A stretch of 64,000 nt of DNA from Tateyamaria sp947503385 (GTDB lineage: Bacteria > Pseudomonadota > Alphaproteobacteria > Rhodobacterales > Rhodobacteraceae): the NCBI RefSeq assembly GCF_051195235.1, contig NZ_JBNFZM010000001.1, forward strand, positions 682,001 to 746,000, in the 5' to 3' direction. Both the position numbers and the translations under genes were made by a program. This document shows positions 8,599-17,297 of this stretch, piece by piece (position 1 is the stretch's first letter; each line of letters begins with the position of its first letter). The notes under the pieces are model-generated. The model was not told the DNA's origin. It saw nothing but the letters and a program-made list of their open reading frames with translations, and did not search any database.

Positions 8599-8940
8599 AT
8601 GGGCAAACGGGACGATTTGATCGCGCAATACGCCGACGATCTGAAGAAAAAGTGCGGCATGACACCGGATATGGACCTGCTGACAAAGGTCACTGTCGGG
8701 TGCGGCCCCGCGATTTACAACGCAGATGCAGCCACCGTCGCCGGCAGCCAAAAGTCCGAGCTGGAGACCGTCAAGGACAACTTCCTGATCAAGAAGCTGG
8801 GCCTCAAGGACGGTCCCGAACTGATGGATGCGATCAACAAGGTGATCGAAACCTATGGCAAGTCCGAGCGCAACAAATACCGCGCTGTGGTCTACTACAT
8901 GCTGACCAAGCACTTCGGCAAAGAATCCGTCTACGGATAA
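8599..8940 (+). CDS. DUF2853 family protein
   Basis: A 113-residue, lysine- and aspartate-rich soluble protein matching the small DUF2853 family of alphaproteobacteria and other marine bacteria, whose function is unknown. The family N-terminus (KRDDLIAQYADDLKKK) and the C-terminal YRAVVYYMLTKHFGKE helix are both present. The ATG at 8599 is chosen over an upstream in-frame start because AAGGGA lies 6-11 bp before it and the protein then matches family length. A strong terminator follows directly, so it probably forms its own or the last cistron. Confidence 0.85.
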   Translation: MGKRDDLIAQYADDLKKKCGMTPDMDLLTKVTVGCGPAIYNADAATVAGSQKSELETVKDNFLIKKLGLKDGPELMDAINKVIETYGKSERNKYRAVVYYMLTKHFGKESVYG

Positions 8941-8964
8941 CTGGGTTAACCCGTTATGAATTTG

Positions 8965-8997
8965 AACGCCCGCTCGTTAAGCGGGCGTTTCTATTTT
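8965..8997 (+). terminator. Intrinsic terminator after the DUF2853 gene
   Basis: A perfect 10-bp stem, AACGCCCGCT (8965-8974) with AGCGGGCGTT (8980-8989), a 5-base loop and a T-rich tail (TTTCTATTTT). It ends rightward transcription about 25 bp after the stop codon. Confidence 0.9.
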
Positions 8998-9041
8998 GGG
9001 TCCAATGCAAATTACTTCGCATTTGAAGTATTGAGCGGGAA

Positions 9042-9166
9042 TATGTAGACAAGTGATGTCCGGCCAGAAGGTCAGACCCGAAATTCTATAGATCGTGCGG
9101 TGGCTCTGGGGAGTGCACGTCTGGGTGAGTGAGGGTTCTGATCACATCGGTCAGAACCCTTTTTTA
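9042..9166 (+). ncRNA. Candidate small RNA between two terminators
   Basis: No gene is visible between the terminator at 8997 and a second strong rightward terminator ending at 9166, so something other than the DUF2853 message must start in between. TATAGA at 9087-9092 could be a -10 box, giving an RNA of about 70 nt; an alternative TTGAAG...TAGACA pair (9023-9051) would give about 110 nt. A 6-bp inverted repeat (TACTTC/GAAGTA, 9013-9030) precedes it. I do not recognise the sequence as 6S, SRP, tmRNA or RNase P RNA. Boundaries are approximate. Confidence 0.4.
9133..9166 (+). terminator. Second rightward intrinsic terminator
   Basis: GGGTTCTGA (9133-9141) pairs perfectly with TCAGAACCC (9151-9159) and is followed by TTTTTT. 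Read leftward it has no T-run, so it does not serve the DUF1761 gene that ends at 9176. Confidence 0.88.
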
Positions 9167-9175
9167 CATCCGAAC

Positions 9176-9574
9176 TCAAAACAAGGTCAGGACTGTCCCG
9201 ATCACGGCACTGCCAATCGCGGCATACCCACCATCGATGGCCGTCAGGCGAAACGGACGCCCCGCAAACCCGTAATTCGTCGCCAGCCACGGCACCGACA
9301 TGAACAGGCCGATGCCAAGGCCAGACACCAGCCCTTCACCCACCGTATCAATCCCGCTCAGCACAAACACGTGGCGCATCATGCCCGCCACGAGGATCGC
9401 GCCAACAATGCTGGTGATATAGGGCACCGGGTTGGCGCGGTTGGCCGGTTGACCCGTCGCCTCGTCAATCTCGACCCCTGACACGGCCATCCACGGTTTG
9501 GCCAGCGCCGTGTACCAGATCGCGCCAAAGACAAACGCCGCCACACCGGCGGCCACCACCGCTAAAAAACCCAT
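9176..9574 (-). CDS. DUF1761 family membrane protein
   Basis: A 132-residue hydrophobic protein with about four predicted membrane helices and the family's early FGAIWYTALAKPWM pattern. DUF1761 proteins are small inner-membrane proteins of unknown function, common in bacteria. It is transcribed leftward on its own; 66 bp separate its start from the end of the EVE gene upstream. Confidence 0.8.
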   Translation of the reverse strand: MGFLAVVAAGVAAFVFGAIWYTALAKPWMAVSGVEIDEATGQPANRANPVPYITSIVGAILVAGMMRHVFVLSGIDTVGEGLVSGLGIGLFMSVPWLATNYGFAGRPFRLTAIDGGYAAIGSAVIGTVLTLF

Positions 9575-9640
9575 CTGCCCCTCCGTTTGGCATTATCCTG
9601 CATAAGAGGGTGCCAGACCGCCCGGCATTTTCAAACAGGT

Positions 9641-10060
9641 TTATGGATCGACGCCGGCCATCTCGCACACGATGCGCCATTCGTCTGCGGTGACGGGTTG
9701 CACCGACAAGCGTGAATTGCGGATCAGGGCCATGTCGGACAGGCGCGGGTCCTCTTTGACCATCGCCAATGTCACCGGCGTGTTGACCGGGCCGACCGCC
9801 TTGATGTCCACACAGTCCCAGCGGTCGTCATCCGTGGTGCTGTCGGGATGCGCCTCCGCGATGACCTCGACAATGCCGACGACGGCCTTTTCGGATTGCG
9901 AGTGATAGAAAAAACCCCGGTCGCCCACGGCCATATCGCGCATGAAATTGCGCGCCTGATAATTGCGCACGCCATCCCACTCTTCGCCCGCGTCGCCCTT
10001 GGCGACTTGGTCGTCCCAGCTCCAGGTGGAGGGTTCGGATTTGAACAGCCAGTACTTCAT
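9641..10060 (-). CDS. EVE domain protein
   Basis: A 139-residue single-domain EVE protein. The start MKYWLFKSEPSTWSWDD, the WDGVRNYQARNFMRDM segment and GFFYHSQSEKAVVGIVEV are diagnostic. EVE domains belong to the PUA-like fold and bind modified bases in RNA or DNA. The start is the ATG at 10058-10060, which overlaps the stop of the YciI-like gene (ATGA); a longer upstream frame only reads across yciI. It is the last gene of the tsaD-gpsA-yciI-EVE operon, a pairing with tRNA t6A synthesis seen in other proteobacteria. Confidence 0.92.
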   Translation of the reverse strand: MKYWLFKSEPSTWSWDDQVAKGDAGEEWDGVRNYQARNFMRDMAVGDRGFFYHSQSEKAVVGIVEVIAEAHPDSTTDDDRWDCVDIKAVGPVNTPVTLAMVKEDPRLSDMALIRNSRLSVQPVTADEWRIVCEMAGVDP

Positions 10061-10332
10061 GCGTCCAACACCCGGTTCCACGGCGCGATGCGCACTGTGT
10101 CGAACAGGCCTGCCTTGGCGTAGGGGTCCGCATCGGCCCACGCTTGGGCGGCCGCCATGTCCGGCACATCCAGCACGATCAGCGACCCGCACGGTTTTTC
10201 ATCCGCATCAAGGAATGGGCCCGCCTGCCGGACCACACCGCTGTCCTTCAGATAGGCAAGGTGATCGGGCCGATGTGCCATCCGCAGGTCCAGCGCGCCT
10301 GACTTGTCCCAAGCCATCAGGGCATAAAACAT
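10057..10332 (-). CDS. YciI-like family protein
   Basis: A 91-residue YCII-type protein with the family histidine in the MAHRPDHLAYL helix and the aspartate in DPYAKAGLF. The ferredoxin-like fold is shared with muconolactone isomerases, but most stand-alone members have no proven reaction. It lies 1 bp from gpsA and overlaps the EVE start by 4 bp, so the four genes are surely translated from one message. Confidence 0.9.
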   Translation of the reverse strand: MFYALMAWDKSGALDLRMAHRPDHLAYLKDSGVVRQAGPFLDADEKPCGSLIVLDVPDMAAAQAWADADPYAKAGLFDTVRIAPWNRVLDA

Positions 10333-10333
10333 C

Positions 10334-11281
10334 TCATTCCTCCTTTAACGGGCGGGCCAAGAGGCGGGCCATCGCCGCCTGTACATCTATGCGTCCTGCC
10401 ACCAAATCCGCAACGGCTGCGCAGACTGGGATGTCCAATGCGTGCGCGGCGGCCAGTTCAACGAGGGCCTGTGCCGTGGCCGCGCCTTCGACCGTGATCG
10501 CACCGTCAAAGGGCTGACCGGCACCCAATGCGTGACCCAGCCGATAGTTGCGCGACTGGTCCGACGTGCAGGTGAGGACCAGATCACCAAAGCCGCTAAG
10601 CCCCATCAGCGTCTCCGCCTCCGCGCCGCGCGACACGGCGACGCGCTGCATCTCAGCAAAACCGCGCGTCATGAATGCCGCGCGCGCGCTGGTGCCAAGA
10701 CCGGCGCCCATCACCGCACCTGCGCCGATGGCGATCACGTTTTTCAACGCGCCGCCCAGTTCCGCACCGGTCACATCCGTGCTGCGATAAAGACGCAATG
10801 TCCCAGTCGATAACTGTTCTTGCAGCGCGACGCCCGTTGCCGCGTCTGCACAGGCCAGTGTCAACGCCGTGGGCAAGCCCCGGGCAATGTCACTGGCAAA
10901 ACTCGGGCCGGTTAAAACCGCGACACGGCTGGCACCGCCAAGGATGCGCGAAGGGCCGTACCCCGTCGTCAGGTCCATCCCCTTGCAACAGGCAACGACG
11001 GTCTTGTCGTGCAGATCATGCCTTTGGACAAACCCGGCAAGCGCCTGCATCGGAAGCGCGAGGAGGAGGGTTTGGGTGTCCAAAACAGTCTCTAAATGGG
11101 CGGAAACGCGTAGATCGGGCGGAAAAGGGCAATCTGGCAGGCGGCGCGTGTTCTGCCTGTCGCGGGACATCTCTGCGCAGTGGTCGCTGTCGCGCGCCCA
11201 CAATGTCACGGTTCCCGCTTTGCCCAGCGCGATTGCCAGTGCTGTGCCAAAGGCACCAGCCCCGAGAACGGCTATGCTCAT
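10334..11281 (-). CDS. gpsA: NAD(P)H-dependent glycerol-3-phosphate dehydrogenase
   Basis: A 315-residue enzyme that reduces dihydroxyacetone phosphate to sn-glycerol 3-phosphate, the first step of phospholipid synthesis. The Rossmann motif LGAGAFGTAL (about residues 5-14), CKGMD and the catalytic-lysine segment GALKNVIAIGAGAVMG are present. Length is slightly short of the usual 330 but the C-terminal domain is complete. It overlaps the tsaD stop by 4 bp; tsaD-gpsA linkage is widespread in alphaproteobacteria. Confidence 0.96.
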   Translation of the reverse strand: MSIAVLGAGAFGTALAIALGKAGTVTLWARDSDHCAEMSRDRQNTRRLPDCPFPPDLRVSAHLETVLDTQTLLLALPMQALAGFVQRHDLHDKTVVACCKGMDLTTGYGPSRILGGASRVAVLTGPSFASDIARGLPTALTLACADAATGVALQEQLSTGTLRLYRSTDVTGAELGGALKNVIAIGAGAVMGAGLGTSARAAFMTRGFAEMQRVAVSRGAEAETLMGLSGFGDLVLTCTSDQSRNYRLGHALGAGQPFDGAITVEGAATAQALVELAAAHALDIPVCAAVADLVAGRIDVQAAMARLLARPLKEE

Positions 11282-12372
11282 GCCTTGGCCCCCTTTTTCC
11301 CGGAGCCAATCATAGGCGCGCTTGACGTATCGAGTGGCATCCGGGGACGCGCGGACAGGCTCATACCATCGGGATCACGATACGGCATCTGTTCGATGGT
11401 CGCGGCGGCAATCATCGCCGCATTGTCGGTGCACAGCGCCAGCGGCGGGGCGAGAAAAGCCACGCCCAAATCCGCACATACAGTCTCTAATGCAGCCCGA
11501 ATTGCCATATTCGCCGCCACCCCACCCGCGACGCACAGGGTCGGCAGGGAAGGTTCTTCGGCCAGATACAAATCCAGCGCGCGCCGCGTCTTGCCACTCA
11601 GACTGTCTGCCACGGCCTGCTGAAATCCTGCCGCCAGATCCGCCTGCGCCTGACGCGGCAATCCACCATGTTCAGCGACAACCGCGTCACGCGCGCGCAG
11701 CACTGCAGTTTTGAGGCCGGAAAAACTGAGGTTGCAATCGGGCTTGTTCAACAAGGGTCGGGGAAAGGCGAACCGCGTCGCATCGCCCGCACGCGCGGCA
11801 GCCTCCAACGCTGGTCCACCGGGCTGGCCAAGGCCAATCAGGCGGGCGACCTTGTCGAACGCCTCGCCGGGGGCGTCGTCTATGGTACCGCCCAACCGCG
11901 TAAATCGGGTCGGACCATGGGCAATCAGGAATTGGCAGTGACCGCCCGACACCAGCAGCATCAGATAGGGAAACGCAGCGCCGTCGGTCAGCCGCGGGGT
12001 CAGCGCGTGCCCCGCAAGATGATTGATTCCATAAAGCGGCAGGCCCGTTGCTGCCGACAGCCCCTTGGCCGTCATTACGCCAGACACAACACCGCCGATC
12101 AGCCCCGGACCACAGGTCACGCCGATTGCGTCCAGTTGAGTGAGCGCAACGCCCGCCGCGTCCAGCGCCGCCTTGACCGTCACATCCAGCCGTTCGGCGT
12201 GGGCGCGGGCGGCAATCTCGGGCACGACACCGCCGAAATCGGCGTGCAAATCCGTTTGCCCGTGAACGTCAGACGACAGGATCGACATGTCGCCCGGCAC
12301 GCCGCGCACCACAGCGGCTGCGGTGTCGTCGCAGCTGCTTTCGATGCCGAGGATGGTAACGGGACGGGTCAT
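11278..12372 (-). CDS. tsaD: tRNA t6A37 threonylcarbamoyltransferase subunit TsaD
   Basis: A 364-residue ASKHA-fold protein that transfers threonylcarbamoyl to A37 of ANN-decoding tRNAs together with TsaB and TsaE. It shows GIESSCDDTAAAVV at the N-terminus, the metal-binding histidines in INHLAGHAL, and LCTDNAAMIA near the C-terminus. The ATG at 12372 is chosen because the family begins a few residues before GIESSCDD. tsaE is also in this window (26981), far from it. hemD is divergent, 49 bp away. Confidence 0.97.
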   Translation of the reverse strand: MTRPVTILGIESSCDDTAAAVVRGVPGDMSILSSDVHGQTDLHADFGGVVPEIAARAHAERLDVTVKAALDAAGVALTQLDAIGVTCGPGLIGGVVSGVMTAKGLSAATGLPLYGINHLAGHALTPRLTDGAAFPYLMLLVSGGHCQFLIAHGPTRFTRLGGTIDDAPGEAFDKVARLIGLGQPGGPALEAAARAGDATRFAFPRPLLNKPDCNLSFSGLKTAVLRARDAVVAEHGGLPRQAQADLAAGFQQAVADSLSGKTRRALDLYLAEEPSLPTLCVAGGVAANMAIRAALETVCADLGVAFLAPPLALCTDNAAMIAAATIEQMPYRDPDGMSLSARPRMPLDTSSAPMIGSGKKGAKA

Positions 12373-12421
12373 GGGGCGCTTGCGTTGCGTTGGGGACCCG
12401 GGCGGGGTATCACCATGGCCC

Positions 12422-13144
12422 GTGTCAAACAATCCATCCCCGCCCCGCTTTCCATTGCTGATGACCCGACCGCTGGCGGCGGGCCAACGCTTTGTCGCTG
12501 CGTTGCCGGATCACCTTCTGGCCCGGATCGAGGTCATCGAAACGCCTCTTTTGCGGGTTGAGCCAACCGGGGCGGCTGCGGAATTGGGCCCGTCAGACGC
12601 CGCTGTTTTCACATCGGCCAATGGCGTGCGGTGGGCGCAGGACGGGGCCGGTCGGATCGCATTTTGTGTGGGTCCGGCTACTACACAAGCCGCGCGTGAC
12701 TGCGGCTGGGCTGCGTCGCAATGCGGTGAGACGGCGGATGAGCTTGCTCAGACACTCGCCGCAAATCCCCCGGAACAGAGACTGTTTCACCTGTCGGGCA
12801 CCCACACCCGTGGCGATATCGTGACACGCTTGAGCAAGGCCGGTGCGGACATAACCCGCGTGGCGCTTTATGATCAGGCGCGGTGTGATCTTACCGATGC
12901 GGCGCGCGATGCGCTGGATGGGGACCGGCATGTGCTCATTCCCCTTTTCTCACCGCGCACCGCGACGCAGTTTTTTGCGCAAGCGCCCAGACTGGACCGC
13001 GCCGTCCTGTTGGCGCTTAGCCATGCGGTGGCGGATTGCGCGCCCGCATCCATACGCGGTGCGGTGATTGTTTCGGCAGCACCGAATGCGTCTGCGATGG
13101 CTAAAGCCTTGGAAGATACAGCAGATCGGCTGGCAGCGGGTTGA
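12422..13144 (+). CDS. hemD: Uroporphyrinogen-III synthase
   Basis: A 240-residue protein resembling HemD, which closes hydroxymethylbilane into uroporphyrinogen III in heme and cobalamin synthesis. Typical segments are LLMTRPLAAGQRF at the N-terminus, AAVFTSANGVRW and FCVGPATTQAA in the first lobe, and LFSPRTATQF in the second. The family is weakly conserved. The start is placed at GTG 12422 because the alternative ATG at 12461 would cut off the first beta strand. hemC, its usual partner, is not adjacent; the mitofilin-like and hemY genes follow as in related genomes. Confidence 0.85.
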   Translation: MSNNPSPPRFPLLMTRPLAAGQRFVAALPDHLLARIEVIETPLLRVEPTGAAAELGPSDAAVFTSANGVRWAQDGAGRIAFCVGPATTQAARDCGWAASQCGETADELAQTLAANPPEQRLFHLSGTHTRGDIVTRLSKAGADITRVALYDQARCDLTDAARDALDGDRHVLIPLFSPRTATQFFAQAPRLDRAVLLALSHAVADCAPASIRGAVIVSAAPNASAMAKALEDTADRLAAG

Positions 13145-13205
13145 GGGGCAAGTAGGGGCAGAGTAGAGTTGCCCGGTATGTCGCGCCCAGCGAGAATCGG
13201 AGGGG

Positions 13206-14471
<1,266 letters not shown>

Positions 14472-14485
14472 AAGGGGCCCTGTTC

Positions 14486-15964
14486 ATGATCTGGTCACTC
14501 CTGAAAATCGTCATTTTCGTCGTCGTTGTCGCGGCGCTGGCCCTTGGGGCCGGGTGGCTGCTGGAAAGCGACGGTGGCATCACGGTTGTCATCGCAGGCA
14601 CGGAATACCCGTTTGGCCCACTGCAATCCGTCATCGGGCTTGCGCTGTTGGTGATTGCGGTCTGGATCGGGCTCAAGCTGCTGGGCCTGCTGATTGCAAC
14701 GTGGAAGTTCCTGAACGGCGATGAAACAGCGATGTCGCGCTATTTCGACCGCAATCGCGCCTCCAAAGGGTTCGATGCTCTGGCGCAGGGCATGATGGCG
14801 CTGGCCTCTGGCGAGGGGCGTCTGGCGCTGGCCAAGGCGGAAAAGGCCAACCGCTATCTGGATCGGCCAGAATTGACGAACCTGTTGACGGCGCAGGCCG
14901 CAGAGATGGCGGGCGACCGTAAAAAGGCCGAGGAAACCTATCGCAAACTGGTGGAAAACGACGCGACCCGCTTTGTGGGCGTGCGCGGCATTCTCAAGCA
15001 AAAGCTGGCGGATGGGGAAACCGATACCGCTTTGAAACTGGCGGAAAAGGCCTTTGCGCTGAAGCCCAAACATGAAGAAACGCAGGACGTCCTGCTCAAG
15101 CTGCAAGCGGACAAGGAAGACTGGACCGGTGCCCGCGAAACGCTCAACGCCAAGCTGAAGCATGGCAGCCTGCCCCGCGACGTCCACAAGCGCCGCGATG
15201 CCGTTTTGGCGCTCAGCCAAGCCAAGGCGGTGGTTGCCGAAGGGTCAACCATCGAGGCGCGCGAATCTGCGATCGAAGCCAACCGCCTGTCGCCCGATCT
15301 GATCCCGGCAGCGATCATGGCCGCAGAGGGATATATCGAGCAGGGGCAAAAGAAATACGCGACCCGCGTTCTCAAGAAAGCATGGGAGGCACAGCCGCAC
15401 CCGGATGTGGCCGCCGCCTTTGCCAAGATCGAACCGGACGAGACGCCGTCCGCACGGATCAAACGGTTTGCACCGCTGACCCGGGCCAAGCCCGACGATG
15501 CAGAGACCAAGATGCTGCTGGCCGAATTGAACCTCGCCGCAGAAGATTTCCCGGCGGCACGACGCGCGCTGGGAGATTTGGTTGAGACCGATCTGACCAC
15601 ACGTTCCGCCACATTGATGGCCGCCATCGAACGGGGCGAGGGTGCCAGTGATGCGGTTGTGCAAGGCTGGCTGGCGCGGGCTGTCACGGCACCGCGCGGC
15701 CCGCAATGGGTCTGCGACAATTGCCACAGCATCCACGCTGAATGGTCCCCCACTTGCAGCAATTGCGATGCGTTCGACACCATGGCATGGACCCGCCCGC
15801 CCAACAGCGAGGTGGCGATGCCCGGCGGATCGGAAATGCTGCCGCTGCTGATCGGCACCAAGGCTGACCAGGCCGACGACGACGCCGTTGTGCCCATGAC
15901 ACAGGCCGACAGCGACGTTATCGAGGCCGAAGATCTTGGCAATCCCACGCAAAAATCTGCCTAA
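14486..15964 (+). CDS. hemY: HemY-type heme-biosynthesis associated TPR protein
   Basis: A 492-residue protein with two N-terminal membrane helices (about 4-26 and 42-66), a long TPR-like helical repeat region exposed to the periplasm or cytosol, and a C-terminal zinc ribbon with C410-x2-C413 and C424-x2-C427. This is the proteobacterial HemY of the hem operon, unrelated to the protoporphyrinogen oxidase of Bacillus that carries the same name; its exact role in heme synthesis is unresolved. The zinc ribbon is typical of alphaproteobacterial members. It is 14 bp from the mitofilin-like gene and ends the operon. Confidence 0.9.
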   Translation: MIWSLLKIVIFVVVVAALALGAGWLLESDGGITVVIAGTEYPFGPLQSVIGLALLVIAVWIGLKLLGLLIATWKFLNGDETAMSRYFDRNRASKGFDALAQGMMALASGEGRLALAKAEKANRYLDRPELTNLLTAQAAEMAGDRKKAEETYRKLVENDATRFVGVRGILKQKLADGETDTALKLAEKAFALKPKHEETQDVLLKLQADKEDWTGARETLNAKLKHGSLPRDVHKRRDAVLALSQAKAVVAEGSTIEARESAIEANRLSPDLIPAAIMAAEGYIEQGQKKYATRVLKKAWEAQPHPDVAAAFAKIEPDETPSARIKRFAPLTRAKPDDAETKMLLAELNLAAEDFPAARRALGDLVETDLTTRSATLMAAIERGEGASDAVVQGWLARAVTAPRGPQWVCDNCHSIHAEWSPTCSNCDAFDTMAWTRPPNSEVAMPGGSEMLPLLIGTKADQADDDAVVPMTQADSDVIEAEDLGNPTQKSA

Positions 15965-15991
15965 GAGCGGGCTTGGACGCAAAAAACACCA

Positions 15992-16032
15992 GCGCAGACC
16001 CCGGACAGGTAAAATTCGCCCTAGGTCTGCGC
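15992..16032. promoter_or_regulatory. Inverted repeat between hemY and the export lipoprotein gene
   Basis: GCGCAGACC (15992-16000) and GGTCTGCGC (16024-16032) are a perfect 9-bp inverted repeat with a 23-base loop. No T-run follows. It lies in the 129-bp gap upstream of the polysaccharide export gene and may be an operator or an RNA hairpin. Confidence 0.4.
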
Positions 16033-16093
16033 CGCAATTCCCGATAAACACCAATCAAAGGCCAAAGCTGCAAGGCCATTCGGGGGACATATC

Positions 16094-17206
16094 GTGCACG
16101 GATTTTTCCGCATCATTCTTTTTTGCGTTTCTTGTGCTGCGCTGACAGCGTGTACTTTGCCGCGCGGCGCCGCAATCCAGAGCGAAATCACCCGCAACAA
16201 GAACGCCGAAGACGCGCCATTCTCCGTTGTGCCGATCAACCGTGAAAACATCGCGTCGCTGCGCGAATGGCCAGTGACTGGTTGGGCCGGGCACTACCAT
16301 TGGTTCAGCAATCCGCGCGGTCCAAAGTCGAATCTGATCCGCACCGGCGACCGGATCGACCTTGTGATCTGGGACAATCAGCAAAACTCGCTGCTGACCT
16401 CGGCGGAACAAAAGAGCGTCGAAATGACGGGTCTGACCGTGTCGTCCACCGGCACGATTTTTGTGCCCTATCTGAACGAGGTGCCGGTGCGTGGCAAAAC
16501 GCCCGAAGCTGCACGCGACCGGATCGCCTCCGATCTTGAGCTGGTGGTGCCTGCGGCACAGGTACAGTTGTCGGTGTCCCCCGGACCGGACAATTCGATT
16601 GACGCGGTGCGCGGGTTTGCCAGCCCCGGCACTTACCCGCTGCCCAATCGCAACTATTCCCTGCTCAGCCTGATATCCGCCGCCGGCGGGATTTCGGAGA
16701 GCCTGCAAAATCCGCTGGTCCGTGTGATCCGCGAGGGCAAAACCTTTGAGATTCGCGCCGACACCCTGTTTGAACGTGCATCGACGAATGTTGTCATGCG
16801 CGGCGGTGACAAGATCATCGTCGAAGAGGACGAACGGTACTTTGTGGCGCTTGGGGCCACAGGGACGGAAACCATCGTGCCGTTCAACCGCGAACGCATC
16901 ACCGCAATCGAGGCCTTGGCCCTGCTGGGTGGCATTTCGGACAATCGTGCCAACCCACAAGGGGTTCTGATCCTGCGCGAATACAGCGGTAAGCAGTTGC
17001 GCACGGATGGCTCGGGCCCGGACAAGCGGCAGGTGGTGTTCACCATCGACCTGACATCCGCCGACGGTCTGTTTGCCGCAAACAAATTTCAGGTGAACCC
17101 GCGCGATCTGGTGGTTGCCACGGAAAGCCCGGTCAACTCGGTCCGGACGGTCTTTGGCCTGATCGGTGCGGCAGTTGGTGTCAGCCGGGCTGTCACCGGG
17201 GACTAG
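16094..17206 (+). CDS. Wza-type polysaccharide export lipoprotein
   Basis: A 370-residue outer-membrane polysaccharide secretin-like protein. The signal peptide ends in a lipobox with C20 (ALTAC), followed by a polysaccharide biosynthesis/export domain (about 75-165: RTGDRIDLVIWDN, GTIFVPYLNEVPVRG) and two SLBB-like repeats (about 175-245 and 255-340). Wza homologs form an octameric channel for capsule or exopolysaccharide. The start is GTG 16094. No Wzc, glycosyltransferase or flippase is adjacent, so its partner system must be elsewhere. Confidence 0.88.
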   Translation: MHGFFRIILFCVSCAALTACTLPRGAAIQSEITRNKNAEDAPFSVVPINRENIASLREWPVTGWAGHYHWFSNPRGPKSNLIRTGDRIDLVIWDNQQNSLLTSAEQKSVEMTGLTVSSTGTIFVPYLNEVPVRGKTPEAARDRIASDLELVVPAAQVQLSVSPGPDNSIDAVRGFASPGTYPLPNRNYSLLSLISAAGGISESLQNPLVRVIREGKTFEIRADTLFERASTNVVMRGGDKIIVEEDERYFVALGATGTETIVPFNRERITAIEALALLGGISDNRANPQGVLILREYSGKQLRTDGSGPDKRQVVFTIDLTSADGLFAANKFQVNPRDLVVATESPVNSVRTVFGLIGAAVGVSRAVTGD

Positions 17207-17297
17207 CGCCGCCCGATCGTTTTCTGTGGGTCAAGTGTCAGTACCGGGCACAGGGTCAGACCCAAGCGCGTTCTAACGTGGCTTGCCCGCGAATGGC

